Below are positions 8,901 through 20,251 of a DNA stretch of 52,051 nucleotides, in pieces. Source of the stretch: Azolla pinnata (taxonomy: Eukaryota; Streptophyta; Polypodiopsida; Salviniales; Salviniaceae); the NCBI GenBank assembly GCA_037176905.1, contig JBBBWG010009335.1, forward strand, positions 24,819-76,869, given 5' to 3'. The notes under the pieces are model-generated. The model did not search any database, was not told the origin of the DNA, and worked only from the letters and a program-made list of their open reading frames with translations. Both the position numbers and the translations under genes were made by a program. Each line of letters starts with the position of its first letter. Position 1 is the stretch's first letter.

Positions 8901-11688
8901 CTGGATCAAGTCAAATACGTCTTCTTCCAACAGAATACCTTGTTGTTCTTCTTGATGAAGTATCTCTGAACCTTGTTGTTCTTCTTGATGAAGTATCTCT
9001 GATAATAAATCTGTTTTCTAGACAATTCATTGCTGTAGATGCTGCTGTTAATACACACCTTATGTAATAGGACAAAGATGAGGATGCATTGTTGGTTGGT
9101 GCCAGATTTTGTTCAGATACATTTTCTGATATCCAACTGGAGTCTGTTAAAGCTGGTACTGAGTTTTGCTTCTATGCAAGGTACAGTCATGCATGGTTGT
9201 GCAATCTGATTAAGACATTATAATGGTCCAGATATAAATGCATCTGACAAATGCATTTAAATGTTTATTAAAATTAATAGATCTGGTCTGATATTACATG
9301 TGACCAGATTATGTAAATTATAATATATTATAGTATTCAATAAACAGCCTTCTTTGGGGACGTAATATGTTTACATGTATGAGAATACAGTGTCATTTCA
9401 GATGTCTTTTCAAAGACATCATCTTTTGTGTTTGTGTTGGTTCAGGCTCTCTTGTTTGATCATAAGACTTCAGATTTTGTTATCAAGAACATGGTTTCTG
9501 GCCCAATGCTTATGTTCAAACAAGAGTTTTCATTTTTCAAGCTATTCATTATGTCATTCTGAATCTGGCAGGTTGGAGAAGGTGGATGAAGTTGAGATCC
9601 ATGCACAATGGAATCATGTAAAACAACAAAAGCTTCTGCTTTCTGATGAAAACAAAACCTGCATTCCGTTTGTTCTCTGGGATGATCAAATATCTCTTGC
9701 CGGTCTTTTTAGGTTTGTTTTACATATTTTTTTAAATGTTTGGCATAGTATTTTCTGTTATTTAGTTCTTCATCTATAATTTAGTCCAGGGAGTATGATT
9801 GCCTTGGAGAGGCCGTTTATTTCACAGGTTGACTCAGGAGGTGTACCTCAGTTCATTCTAGAGTATGGCAGTGCGTCATGCTTGTACACCATGCCATTTA
9901 CACCCAATGAAGAGCAGGTTCATATTGATTTCATTTCCCTATTACATTCCCTATTCCAATAATAAACACAATGTTTTCTTATTTTTCATTTCTTTAAAGG
10001 TCACTCTTGAGACATGTACCCAGAAAAAGCTGAAATCGTCGGCCAAGGATGTCCACGATGCTTCCTTCTCACAATTGATGCTGCCTACTGACTCACAAGG
10101 AGCAGTTGATTATTGTAGCTTCCCCTTCCGGGTATGATGATTTGAACTGTAAATTGATGATAGTTGATCCTGCCCAAAACGGTTTTGGTATCCCTTTATT
10201 GATCCATTTACCAATGCTGTATGGTCTAATAGAAAACCTCTACAGTTCTGCAGTTGCTGTAATGAATATGAAACACATTTTATTCTTAATGGAGTAAGCT
10301 TAGCATGTCATATGAACAATATCAGAAACTCTTATGACCACTTTCCTTACATATGCCTTCTGTAGCTGCTTGTTTCAGATATTCGGCCAAAGATGTCAAA
10401 TATCTCCCTGTATGGTGTCGTGAAATCTTTTGAAAGAATAGAGGAGGATAAAGGAACCCCTTTAATAAACCTGTGGAAGCTGAGTCTCCAAGATCATTTG
10501 GGAGCTATTGATATACGTCTGTGCTTCTCTAAAGAGTGGTGAGCCTAATAACAAGTTTGTGTTACATTTATACTTCAAAACTATTGCACTTATACATTCA
10601 TACTTCCCTAACGAGCAGTGCGCTATTTTTTGATGCAGGAAAGGTGAACAGTTGGATGTAGGACACACCGTGTTTGTTTCAGGAGTCACGTCCCACATTG
10701 GCCCCGCTAATCAGTAAATCTTTTATGTTTATGTCTTTTAGAGCAATAATAAGAATATATCCAGGACTGATTTATTTACCATTCTCTGACATTCTTTCTT
10801 GCAGGATAGAGGGTGTCTGGAAAGATAAGGATGAAATGGCACGTCTTGTGAACTTGACACAGTTACCTGCATTGTTGCGAACTCCTTGTCTTTACCAAAT
10901 TCTACCCTTGCATAAGCTTTCTCGACATTATCTTGGAATACAGGTAAATGTTTTATTGAACTCATGATAATATGAAGTCATGTAGACTAGATTTTGTTAT
11001 GTGGCCGACAAGAATTTTCTCAAGAATAGGTTTCCATCACTGCTATCTCCTGCAAAATGTAATGATTAGGACATCAGTTTTGTGCAAGTTCATGTCTATC
11101 ACCTGATAATGTATCACCAAATATATGACATGAACAAAATTCTATTCAACCGTTAATTCATGTCTCTGACCGAATAATTTTTGCAGGTATGCAGAGTGAG
11201 GGTAAAAAATCTTAAAATCGACCAAATGAGGTCAAGAGAAATTGATGGTCGATATGGACATTCGATTGAAAAGACCATATCTGACTATCACTGTTGCCCC
11301 TCTATCAGTTATGAAGATACAGTGCCAAGTGTATCTATAGTACTAGAGCTTTATGATAGGTACAATGATATAGATGGACAATGTGTTGCTTCGTGTTCTG
11401 GACAATCTGCAACCGATATATTACAGGTGTCTGCACAGGATTTTTTGAGCTGGCCTGAGGTTTGTATGGACAGTGAACTTTGTATTATAGCTGATGCATC
11501 TATTCCTTGTCTCTAAGACTTCATTTCCTGCTTTTGTTTAGGATGAGCAAGCTCTGTATTTGTACAGCCTCCACAAGGAAGAGTACATAGTCGCAATCTA
11601 TGCAGGGACAGTTTCATTGATGCAAAACCGCCTCTCACAGCCGTTGGATTCTCCATGGAAAATAGGGCAAGCGTTAAAATGTGAATAG
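5782..11688 (+). CDS. OB-fold protein resembling replication factor Cdc24 (about 720 aa, one exon unresolved)
   Basis: Exons I can place with consistent phase: 5782-6084, 7287-7469, 8059-8193 (end tentative), 8582-8654, 8809-8959 (or 8992), 9071-9180, 9572-9712, 9785-9917, 10000-10131, 10366-10538, 10639-10713, 10805-10943, 11187-11459, 11542-11688. The phase between 8193 and 8582 does not close, so a short exon there is missing or the boundary is wrong. The N-terminus has poly-Ala and poly-Glu runs, then an alpha-helical region ('WYEELRPSLDALVAVY'). From 'RSYLLTVGDAWSSSSIDLY' onward the pattern is beta-rich, including 'FYARLEKVDEVEIHAQW' and 'GVVKSFERIEEDKGTPLINLW', as in tandem OB folds that bind single-stranded DNA. 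The best match from memory is the three-OB Cdc24 family known from fission yeast, with plant homologues. RPA70-like or MEIOB-like proteins are the alternative. Confidence 0.62.
5908..5957 (+). repeat. GCA/GAA trinucleotide run encoding poly-Ala then poly-Glu
   Basis: Inside the first exon of the OB-fold gene, a (GCA)n run passes directly into a (GAA)n run. They encode about ten Ala followed by about seven Glu residues. The frame stays open through both tracts and length variation is likely. Confidence 0.85.
6120..6470. repeat. Degenerate CATGCATACGTAC-type simple repeat in intron 1
   Basis: The first intron of the OB-fold gene carries about 350 bp of alternating purine-pyrimidine sequence built from CATA, CATG, TGCA and ACGTAC words. 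It gives long open frames on both strands rich in Tyr, Ile, Thr, Cys, His and Met, which are composition artefacts. A similar block lies at 24548-24945. Confidence 0.85.
8938..9003 (+). repeat. 33-bp tandem duplication of an exon end and its splice donor
   Basis: The block 8938-8970 is repeated at 8971-9003 with one base change. Both copies contain GATGAA followed by GTATCTCTG, so two identical donors lie 33 nt apart (exon ending at 8959 or 8992). Because 33 is a multiple of three, either choice keeps frame with the next exon at 9071 and differs by 11 residues. Confidence 0.9.
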
Positions 11689-12003
11689 AAGTTAGTAGAA
11701 AGAATGTAGTGCGCATAAGAGATTAAATGTGATATGCAGCTTGATTTGCACTGCCCTGCTTCCGACATACATATGCACAGCTTGGAAAGCAATTCAACAT
11801 GGTTTTGCTATGCATCTTAGATGTATAATAGAAAGTGGATACGGTGTGGAGCTGTTGGATTCTCATTGCGAAATATAACAAGGTATCTGCCTGTAACAGA
11901 CTAAATTTGATAGTCATTGCTAACATGCTTTGTCATGTTTCCAAGATGCGCAATTTTGATATGCAATTCAACGTGGTATTTTGACATGTATCTTTAACAT
12001 GTA
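11640..12003. repeat. Diverged direct duplication between convergent genes
   Basis: Two stretches (roughly 11640-11825 and 11850-12003) share ordered blocks: 'GTTGGATTCTC', 'GACTAAATTTGAT'-like, 'GCAATTCAAC' followed by TGG, and an 'ATCTT' plus 'ATGT' end. They span the end of the Cdc24-like gene and the gap before the convergent MUCI70-like gene. The remaining 300 bases before 12304 hold nothing I recognise. Confidence 0.45.
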
Positions 12004-12303
12004 CTTTGGGAAACATATGGATTGAGGTTCAGCATCCAACAGGATTTTGAGTCAAGGTTTCCCAAAATGCCCATAGCAAAAAGATTTGCTTTTATTTTGA
12101 AGCTGAAGTAACAAATCTGCCATTCAATTCAGATACGATCCAAAACTCATGACAGTAGCCTTGAATATACACTTGATTTAATTACTTTCACTATCTAGTG
12201 GTAAAGATGTTGAAAAAGTTTCCCTTTCACTAACAGAACCAACATATGCCAATGCAGCAGGGGTTCTTGACCAATATTGTTTTCAAGGTAACATAGTAAA
12301 TGC

Positions 12304-15300
12304 TTAAACTACTCTGGGCTCTCTTTGCCTCTGTTTTCGCCTAATCTTACGCCTGTGTGATTTTGGTACACTTCTAGTCTCTGGTGCTCCCTGAGCTTCT
12401 TTTTCTTTACTTTGTATGTTCGTTGCAACTGTCATATCTTTAGCTTTTACTTCTCTAACTTGCGTACTTTCAAATCTGGGGATGATATCATGCGCACCTT
12501 CAAGGGGCACACTTGGAGCAGTTCTAACACCTGTCGGAGCAGTTCTAACACCCGTTGGAGGAGCAGTTCTACCACTCTTAGAGTTTAGAGTAATTATGGG
12601 TTTAGGTCTTGGGGAAGTCTGGATAGATTTCGAGGCATTCAAGACATGCCTATGATACCCCTACATGCCAGCAACACTAGGTTATGCTACCAATCCAAGT
12701 CTAAAATACATAATGGATGTAAACAAGCAAATGAGCGAATACCTGCACAACAAAGTTCCTCCGCTCACAGTCCAGGAACATGCTGAAATTGAAGGGAGCT
12801 TTTTCCAGTACTTTGTCCCGTACCATTGCAAAACTTAGTTGATCCCTGGAAGTGAACCGATCCACTTCATTGAACCAAAGGCATGTGAACAAGTTTGTAA
12901 TGGGTGTATGCTCCTTGATAATAACGCAACCCTCTGGAACATCTAGATAAAAAAACAGGTCTTATCTAATACTGAGTAGTCAACACCAAAATTTCGTGAC
13001 AGATAAGAGGTACCTACCACTGCGGAAAACAGGCTGCTTCTTTTGGCAGTAGGATAAAAGGCCTTCAGTCTGATGATAGAAGTTAATTTGGGTATCAATA
13101 GACATATTATCATATTTCTTTGCAGCTTTGTTTGCTAAAGCTTCTTCAAAAACATCGAAGCGTTTGTAATGCTCTGATATTGCAAAATTAATGTTTTTCC
13201 TCCAAAGGAATCTGAAACAACATCCTGGCATGTTAGAAGGTGATAGCAACTAAAACAGTACACTCTAGGCTAAATGTTTTGCATAAACATCAATTTGGCA
13301 AAGGGATGACTTGTTTTGTAATGTTAATTAGCGAAGAGAAATCACCATGACCGCAAAACCATCCAATGCATCATTCAATAGTTAAAAAGTCACCCCTGAT
13401 CAGGAAACCATACTAAACCAGTGTTCATGTCCAGCTCAATGTGTAAGATGTTAGAAGATCCCAGATTTTGCATGAACAGTGTATCTAATAGATAAATCAA
13501 AAGGTATAAAGCGATTGTGTGATGTATTTAACAACAATTGGAAGAACCTTTCCAAGATCTGGTGTGGATCAACAATAAGCTCCAGCTTTCCATCAATCCA
13601 TAAGGAAAATCTGGCATTTGGAAAGAGCCTATGTAGCAACAACTTTGGGATCTGCAATGTGAAGTTCCAACAGTTAGTGTATCACCTGAACAAGTATAGT
13701 AACCTAAACCTAACAGTTATTCTAACATAACTGTACTCTTCATGGAAAGGCTCACAGGAAATTTTATTGTAGCTTGATAGAATCTAGTAATAATATCATT
13801 AGAAACGTCATTGACATAGGATTAATGTTTGCTTTTTTAACATATGGCCTCAAACAATACATTGAAATGATCTTATTAAATCCTGTATTGTAATCCGACG
13901 CCCACATACACCCTTAATAACTAACGGCCACACTAAAACATTGGTTCTCTTGACAGCAGATAAGAGTAAATAATCCCTCTCATATATAATACTAAAGCTG
14001 CTCCAAGACTCTACAATGACCAGTCTAATGACAATGAAATTAATTCAAGCAGATATAAGAGTTTACAATCTCGTACCTTTCCATTCCTTCTCGCATCTTC
14101 ATAAGGTAGATTTCTGACAACTACCACTCTCCAGAGTCCACCGTTCACCTCATTTCTATCGAAATGATTCCAGCTCTCTTCATCAACAAACATAAAGAAG
14201 CAAACACTCTTCTTGGAGTGCTCGTTTATATTTCTCGGTTGACGCAAGAGATCATAATTCCCTGTTGAGAATTCATGTATATGATCAGCTGAGAACAAGA
14301 CAGAAAAAGGTATTTAGGATATGCAGATAGCATACCAAAGATAGCTGATGCAACAACTATACCCCTGCATTTATCCATCTCCAGCAAGTCATGTTCTTGA
14401 ATGTCAAATCCTGATCCGAGCCCAGGCCTAACTCCTTGTGTAAATCTGAAAATTCATAACACGAACTTTACGTGAAGTGAAAATTCAGCACCTTACAGTG
14501 ACTGTCGTTAGTAGTTGAGAATAACCTACCCACAGTGAACTTTCATGTTTTCCTGTATTTGAAATGAGCGTTCACGGTCCTCCCACGACGGTTGACCTCC
14601 AAAAGTTGTCCAGAAGAATCCTTTGTTCACAAAATAGGATAATTTTTTGACAGCAGAAGATGATGACGCATTTATTAGGGGCATTTTCGCCAATGCTTTC
14701 TCAAACGGAAGATAACAAACAGGGCATGCTGCAAAAATCAACTCGGATATGAAGAATCATTTCAGCAAAGAATATCAAACCTTCTACTATAAAACAGAGC
14801 TATTACCAGAAAATAAAATTGAGTTCAGTACTCACGACGAGGCCCAGGCTTGTCTGGGGGAGGAGGAAGGACGAAATGCTCACAAGGATGACCTTGTGGG
14901 ATCGGAAAATCAGAGCTAAATAAAGGCCACAATGTCCTCCTTGGATTACATGGGATCCATGGTCTCTGGTCTGAAATTTTCAAGTTCAATTTCAATTATT
15001 GGCCCTCTTTAAAATTGCATGAAAAGTCAACAAAAAGATTGGAAGATACACCATCAAATGTTTGAGATTCAAATGAATGCAAGATCCAGTACACTTGTTT
15101 TACATTGCATCAGTATTTCCTCGATGAAGATGGCTTTAGGATATGGGCCACATATCAACCCCCAAATTTCTCTCATAATACACTTGTTTTACATTGCATC
15201 AGTAGTTTCTCCATAAAGATGGCTTTAAGATATAGACCACGTATCATCCCCCAAAATTTCTTTCACAATACTCAAATGTAGCCAACGCCCATTTATTCTT

Positions 15301-17372
15301 GTAGCTGCAGATTACTTATGGCCCTGTATATTTCTGCGTGATGGTAATATCATCAACGTATTAATGGGTCATAGAGATCAGAAGGCCAATATTCTGACTT
15401 GTTTGATCTATGAATGTGACTTAGAGATTGTATATTCCAAATATTTCTTCTTGGTCGAAATCAAATCAAGCATAAAGATTTACAACCAAAATGTTCTGAG
15501 AGAGGAAGGGATATATCACTTGCACAAGAATGTAATGGCATAAATTGGCTTTGATCAGATAATGAGGACAAAAACTGCCAGTACCATTGCAAGAGAAGAT
15601 GCCATTAGGGTAGATGGAATTTGAAACTGAGAGGGAGAACGTCTAGAAGCACTACTTATGCTGTTACAAAGTTACTTGCACGAGAATGCAACAATAGAAA
15701 TTGGCTTCATTCAGACAATGAGGACAAAACTTGCCAGTACTATTGCAAGAGAAGATGCCATACGGGTAGATATTGATAGAAAATGACTGGACTAAGTCTA
15801 GAAGCACTACCTATACTGCCACCGAGTTTAGTGTAGGGTCTAAGGATGCTGCAATGCCTGTTAAGGTAAGGATCACAACCCCACTCCAATCCATAAGCTT
15901 CAATGAGCAGAGCAGTTGAGACTTGTGTCCACTACAGTTCCAAGATTGTAAAAAAGCTTTCGAAGAGTAGATATCCACCAGGTCCAGGCTGATGATATGA
16001 TTCTCAGTCTCAGCTCACTTGCCGGTCTCCTTGTTTCACAACACGACATGTCCATGCAGCTCTCTTTCATTTTCATAAAGTATCTCCACACTTGTTTTTG
16101 CACTCATTGAGCAGCACCCATTCTCCTATCTTTTCATTGCAAATATCGACGGAAGTTCAGGTTATGCAAATGAATGGACTTTGATTGAGGTACTTTCATC
16201 CCACTTAACAACCCCCGTTGAATCATAGTTCAAAATATCCCACGTATAAGAGGAAAGCCAACAAAAGATCCATTCACCAAGAAAGAATAACCTTCCTTGG
16301 CATAGAAAAATCAGATCGGTACAGCCAATGGAAGGTATTAGAAATTAAGATATGGAGCTAGCACCACAAAGGAACATATTAAACAAAAAGAAAAGGGAAA
16401 TATGAAAATGAGCATCAGATATTTTATAAACTTGGCGCACAGTTGCTTGGAAAATGCACTCCAGCAGTAGACACCAAACCAATATCCATCCAAAACTCAG
16501 ACAAAAGGAAGGTTTCCCACTTGGTAGAGGCTGAGATGTTACAAAGGGATAAAGTAACATAAAGATCAGCTCTGAAATTAATAGTGACATCTCTCAAGGA
16601 GAAAGGAGCATAGAGGAAATCGCTACATTTCCTGATGTTAACTTCATCAGGGTTCAGATTAGATGACCAGCTATTAATCAGGGGATAACTCAGATCGGTC
16701 AAGCTCTCAATGTGAATTTGTGTGCATTATCAGGATTTACGTTTGTCCTTAACATTTGGCATCTTAATGTTATACTAATTTCGATTAATCATCAAACAAC
16801 TTTTGTGTGCATTATGAGGATTTACCATTTGTCCTAAACATCTGCCATCTTGATGCGATTCTCATTTCGTGTAATGATCTAAAATCTTCATGTTGTCATA
16901 CCATATGCATGGTTGGTGGAGGGTTGCGATCTTTACAATTATCACCGAAAACCAAAATGCGATCGCGTATATGTATCATACAGCTTATTGTTCAAGAAGC
17001 TTCCCCAGAAAATTCCAAAGAGCAGAAAACGCGAAGGAAGTGCTTAAAAACGGAAAGGAAGAAAACTAAAGATGTTATTGCAACCATCGAGTGGAAAGAA
17101 CCTGATTTGGGAGCATAATTAGAGGGCAGCTTCCTTGTAATATGAGTCAGGTATAGAATCGAGAGCGCCGAGACGAGGGCAAAAATCCCAATGTAGCGCC
17201 GGGGAAGAAAAGAGACCCTGGAGGATCGGAATCCTTGATCTCTGGACGTAGCCGGGCCTTTACTTCTCTGCATCTTTCTCATGGGGAAGGACCCGATGCG
17301 GGAGAGGAGTGTTCTGGTTGGGGGAGGAGGAGGAGGAGGAGGAGGAGGAGAAGGAGGGGGAGAAGAAACCAT
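12304..17372 (-). CDS. MUCI70: MUCI70/TOD1-like glycosyltransferase (DUF616), nine exons
   Basis: Exons in transcript order: 17372-17102, 14970-14836, 14728-14530, 14445-14336, 14261-14077, 13651-13548, 13211-13018, 12942-12743, 12660-12304. All phases close, giving 584 residues. Residues after about 50 hold a single membrane anchor ('RRYIGIFALVSALSILYLTH'), as in type II Golgi glycosyltransferases. The DUF616 domain follows with hallmark blocks 'CPVCYLP', 'VVASAIFG', 'VCFFMFVDEESW', 'GLWRVVVVRNLPYEDARR', 'LHRLFPNARFSLWIDGKLEL', 'HYKRFDVFEEA', 'DVPEGCVIIKEH', 'LFTCLWFNEVDRFTSRDQ' and 'MFLDCERRNFVVQ'. Arabidopsis MUCI70 is linked to rhamnogalacturonan I synthesis, and the related TOD1 was described as an alkaline ceramidase, so the exact activity is open. 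The C-terminal 100 residues are basic and low-complexity, with a short 'RTAPTGV' repeat. A polyproline run near the N-terminus comes from a (GGA)n tract; a start further in (MRKMQ) is possible. Confidence 0.92.
15091..15270. repeat. 89-bp tandem duplication in MUCI70 intron 1
   Basis: Two adjacent copies start at 15091 and 15180 with ACACTTGTTTTACATTGCAT and share 'AAGATGGCTTTA' and 'CCCCCAAA' blocks. The copies have diverged by a modest number of substitutions. They lie in the 2.1-kb first intron and have no coding role. Confidence 0.85.
15516..15810. repeat. About 152-bp direct repeat in MUCI70 intron 1
   Basis: Copies begin near 15518 and 15670 with 'ACTTGCACAAGAATG' and 'ACTTGCACGAGAATG' and share 'AATGAGGACAAAA' plus 'GCAAGAGAAGATGCCAT'. 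The intron also has a third local duplication near 16715-16760 and 16803-16855 ('GTGCATTATCAGGATTTAC' against 'GTGCATTATGAGGATTTAC'). Confidence 0.8.
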
Positions 17373-17699
17373 GGCCAGGAGGAGGGGCAGGGATCCTCAT
17401 GGCAGCAAAGAGACGGAAGAATGGGCTGCGTCAGATGCCCCCATATCCTCAGACGTAGCCGCTGCGCGTCGTGCTGCGATCTTTCTTATACGTCTGCAAC
17501 TCCATGTCAACGGCCCGCGCAAAAGCAGATCTCTTCTCGCGATCTTCCTCTCTGTGCTCGCTCTGCGCGCTCGGCCTCTCCTCTCGTCTCCTCTCGTCTT
17601 CTCCGTCGCTGTCGCCCGTCATTTCTTCATCAAGTCAAAAAAAACATCACGAAAGAAAAACAACACACAATGTGGAACAAAAGTTACACTAAAATTTTT
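17373..17699 (-). promoter_or_regulatory. Upstream flank of the MUCI70-like gene
   Basis: This is the region 5' of the minus-strand start codon at 17372. It is moderately GC-rich with CT/GA tracts and I see no convincing TATA box. The purine-rich (GGA)n tract just inside the gene (17321-17366) continues the low-complexity character. Open frames on the plus strand here run antisense to the gene. Confidence 0.35.
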
Positions 17700-18395
17700 C
17701 AGTTCAATTCTGGGAGCAGATTCTGAGCAGATTCTTACGGAATATGGGCCACATTATGCCATGAACAGCTCGCTCGTTCCCGATCCGGAATCGTCGATCG
17801 ATCGATCGATCCGCTTTTATACAGACGGAGCACCGGACTGTTTGCCACCGAAAAAATTTTCAGTTCGATTCTGGGAGCAGATTCTTTCGGAATATGGGCA
17901 AGAGCATGGCGTGTCGTGAACAGCCGACCTGCTCCCGGTCCGGAATCGTCGATCGATGAATCGCTGTCTACAGATGGAGTGTCGGACTGTATGTATGGTT
18001 GCCTTGGATTTCAGCTCAAATTCTAGGAGCAGATTCATCCAGAGTATGGGCAAGACTCGGTTGTCTAGTTCTTGATCCAGAATCATCGATTGATCGCTTA
18101 TATGGATGGAGTCCTGGACTTTCTGCGTGTTGCGTTTCAAGGAGCTCAATTTCTAGGAGCAGATTCTTCCGGAGTATGGGCAAGACTCGGCTGTCTAGTT
18201 CTGGATCAAGAATCATCGATTGATCGCTTCTATGGATGGAGTCCTGGACTTTCTGCGTGTTGAGGAGCTCAATTTCTAGGAGCAGATTCTTCCAGAATAT
18301 GGGCAAGACTCAGCTGTCTAGTTCTTGATCCAGAATCATCGATTGATCGCTTATGCGGATGGAGTCCTGGACTTTTTGCATGTTGCGTTTCGATG
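17700..18395. repeat. Five-copy minisatellite, unit 123-161 bp
   Basis: Each unit has GGAGCAGATTCTTCCGG-like sequence (copies near 17713, 17874, 18026, 18156, 18279), then 'TATGGGCAAGACT', 'CAGAATCATCGATTGATCGC' and 'GGATGGAGTCCTGGACTTT'. The three right-hand copies are close to one another while the two left-hand ones are longer and more diverged, with an expanded GATC palindrome in the first. Apparent ORFs are by-products of the repeat. Confidence 0.9.
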
Positions 18396-18403
18396 ATGAT
18401 ACC

Positions 18404-18960
18404 TTAGATAATCAGGCTAGTCCGGACCGAGGACGCATTCGGATGAATGACGACGCATCTGACGTTCCCAAGCCCACCAAGTTCCTGAACCAAGGGTGAA
18501 ATTTGTTGGAACGATTCTGCAAAACATTCTAACCATGCTTTTTTAATTTCGTAGACGTGGCCCATAATCTGAAAGCTTTTCTTGCCCATATCACCGTTTG
18601 CGAAAAGCCATACTGGCGTGTCTTTATGCGGCGTATAATTCTTTCTGTATATTGTCGCCCCAGATGCACAATTTCCGTTAGAGTCGGCTGGCAGCATCTC
18701 CAATGATTTTTCTTCTACAATTGGAACCTTTTCGCTCGATCATGCTTTGCGGCACCGGGCCCACGGTTCTCTAGAATATCGCCGATTGTAGCAATTACCG
18801 AACCTCTCGTTCCTTGCACGAAACTACTCCAGTTCTGGCGGCTTAGCTTCGTCAATGGCTTCAATAGGGTCACCCCTCTATTGTTCTTCCTTAACATGAT
18901 ACGCACATTGACACCATACCGATCTTTCGTCCTCTAAAAGATTTTGGAGTAAATTATATG
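18404..18960 (-). pseudogene. Unresolved coding-like patch on the minus strand
   Basis: Two minus-strand frames abut here. One, about 18930-18715, reads through 'VNVRIMLRKNNRGVTLL' and 'GTRGSVIATIGDILENRG'. The other, about 18750-18404, reads through 'VPIVEEKSLEMLPADSNG', 'DTPVWLFANGDMGKKSFQ' and 'AWLECFAESFQQISPLV'. They are in different frames and overlap near 18715-18750, so they could be one broken gene with a frameshift or two exons with a short intron. Residue composition is protein-like, but I do not recognise a family. Another minus-strand frame at 19331-19131 might belong to the same unit. Confidence 0.3.
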
Positions 18961-20251
18961 AGATAGAGACATGTCCACCGCAGTTTTTTTAGCATCATCG
19001 TCCCTAAGATTGGTTAAGTATGTTGTCGCTCCATACGTTGCGATCGATGCTCTGAGAGCAGATAAAAAAATTTGTCATTTGTTATGGATCATGCAAGGTT
19101 GGGTGATCGAGAATCGCTGATTAGAAACTATTAGTTAGCCGATAATTGCTCGATTATATGCGGAAATTGGGGTTTAGTATAATGAGCCCGATGCATTTGA
19201 ATCATCGTTTCCTCTTCCTGCTGAAGAAAGCTCTCCTTTTTAGTAACCTCGGCAAAGTTCCCCATTTGGAGATGTTTTCTTTGACTTTTTGCCAATAAAG
19301 AGGAGATCACTATCAATCCACATTCAGACATGTTCTTTCTTTCTTTCTTTTAGATAATTGTTCAGCCATAACTTGATAAAAAAAAACAGGAGGAATGAGA
19401 ACCATATTGAAGATGGAATCGTCCGGATTGGCTGATCATCGACAGCGATTTTGTTACAAATCCTTTTTTTGGTTTTGCAGCAAAATCAAGGCAAACGGGG
19501 CAAATCGATCATGGGTAAAAGGGCGAATGGGAAAATGACACAACACAATGGTGGAAATTTTACATTATAAATGTGTGTGACAAATGTTGATACCCAATTT
19601 TAGTACAAGTTCTGGAACTGGTCTTGTTTCATGCCCGCATTTTAGACTATACCTCATCAGACTACATATATTATATCTTTCGGCATCGTATAGCTCAATT
19701 TACAACGTGATGTGCTCACCAATACCCGCACGATGGAACGAATATCCATATATTTGTCCTCAATGGCATGAAAAATACGGAAAGGATGCATGCATGATCT
19801 AATTAATCATAGATAGATCTATATAGCTTTGTTAAAAATCTCTAATGTGCCACACTTGGGCATTATCAGCACAAAGCAATCACCTTCCATATGTCGAATG
19901 CCTCGATTATGGAGGATTCTAAACTCCCAATATTAAGTACCTAGAGTTAGGGAAGCATGGATTTGATTATCAGTAGCCAACACATGGATCATATGTCTAG
20001 TCATGGACACTTGAGTTCAACATTTGTGTAGATCACATGGACATATTTAAAGGAATTTACATCTTTTTAGTACCACGATTATAAGACTCATAACATCGAC
20101 CATCCATAAAAGGCATACAAGAAGTGTTTTTGGTGGCATAAGGTATCAAAGTACATCATCAACAAGGACATCAAAAGATACGGTTACACATAATCAAGTT
20201 CATATAGACACACAATGGTCCCATAACACGACTTTTCCTTGGATTGCAAAA
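18961..20251. other. Intergenic, between the unresolved patch and the cystatin gene
   Basis: No supported gene. One stretch begins TGTTGATACCC near 19586 and another ends ATCATCAACA near 20163. These inverted ends hint at a solo LTR of about 580 bp, but the bases flanking them do not form a target-site duplication. The last part should contain the cystatin 3' UTR. Confidence 0.3.

Noticed and set aside
17281..17919. 212-codon plus-strand frame with a poly-Gly run
   Set aside because: It is antisense to MUCI70 exon 1 and then runs into the minisatellite.
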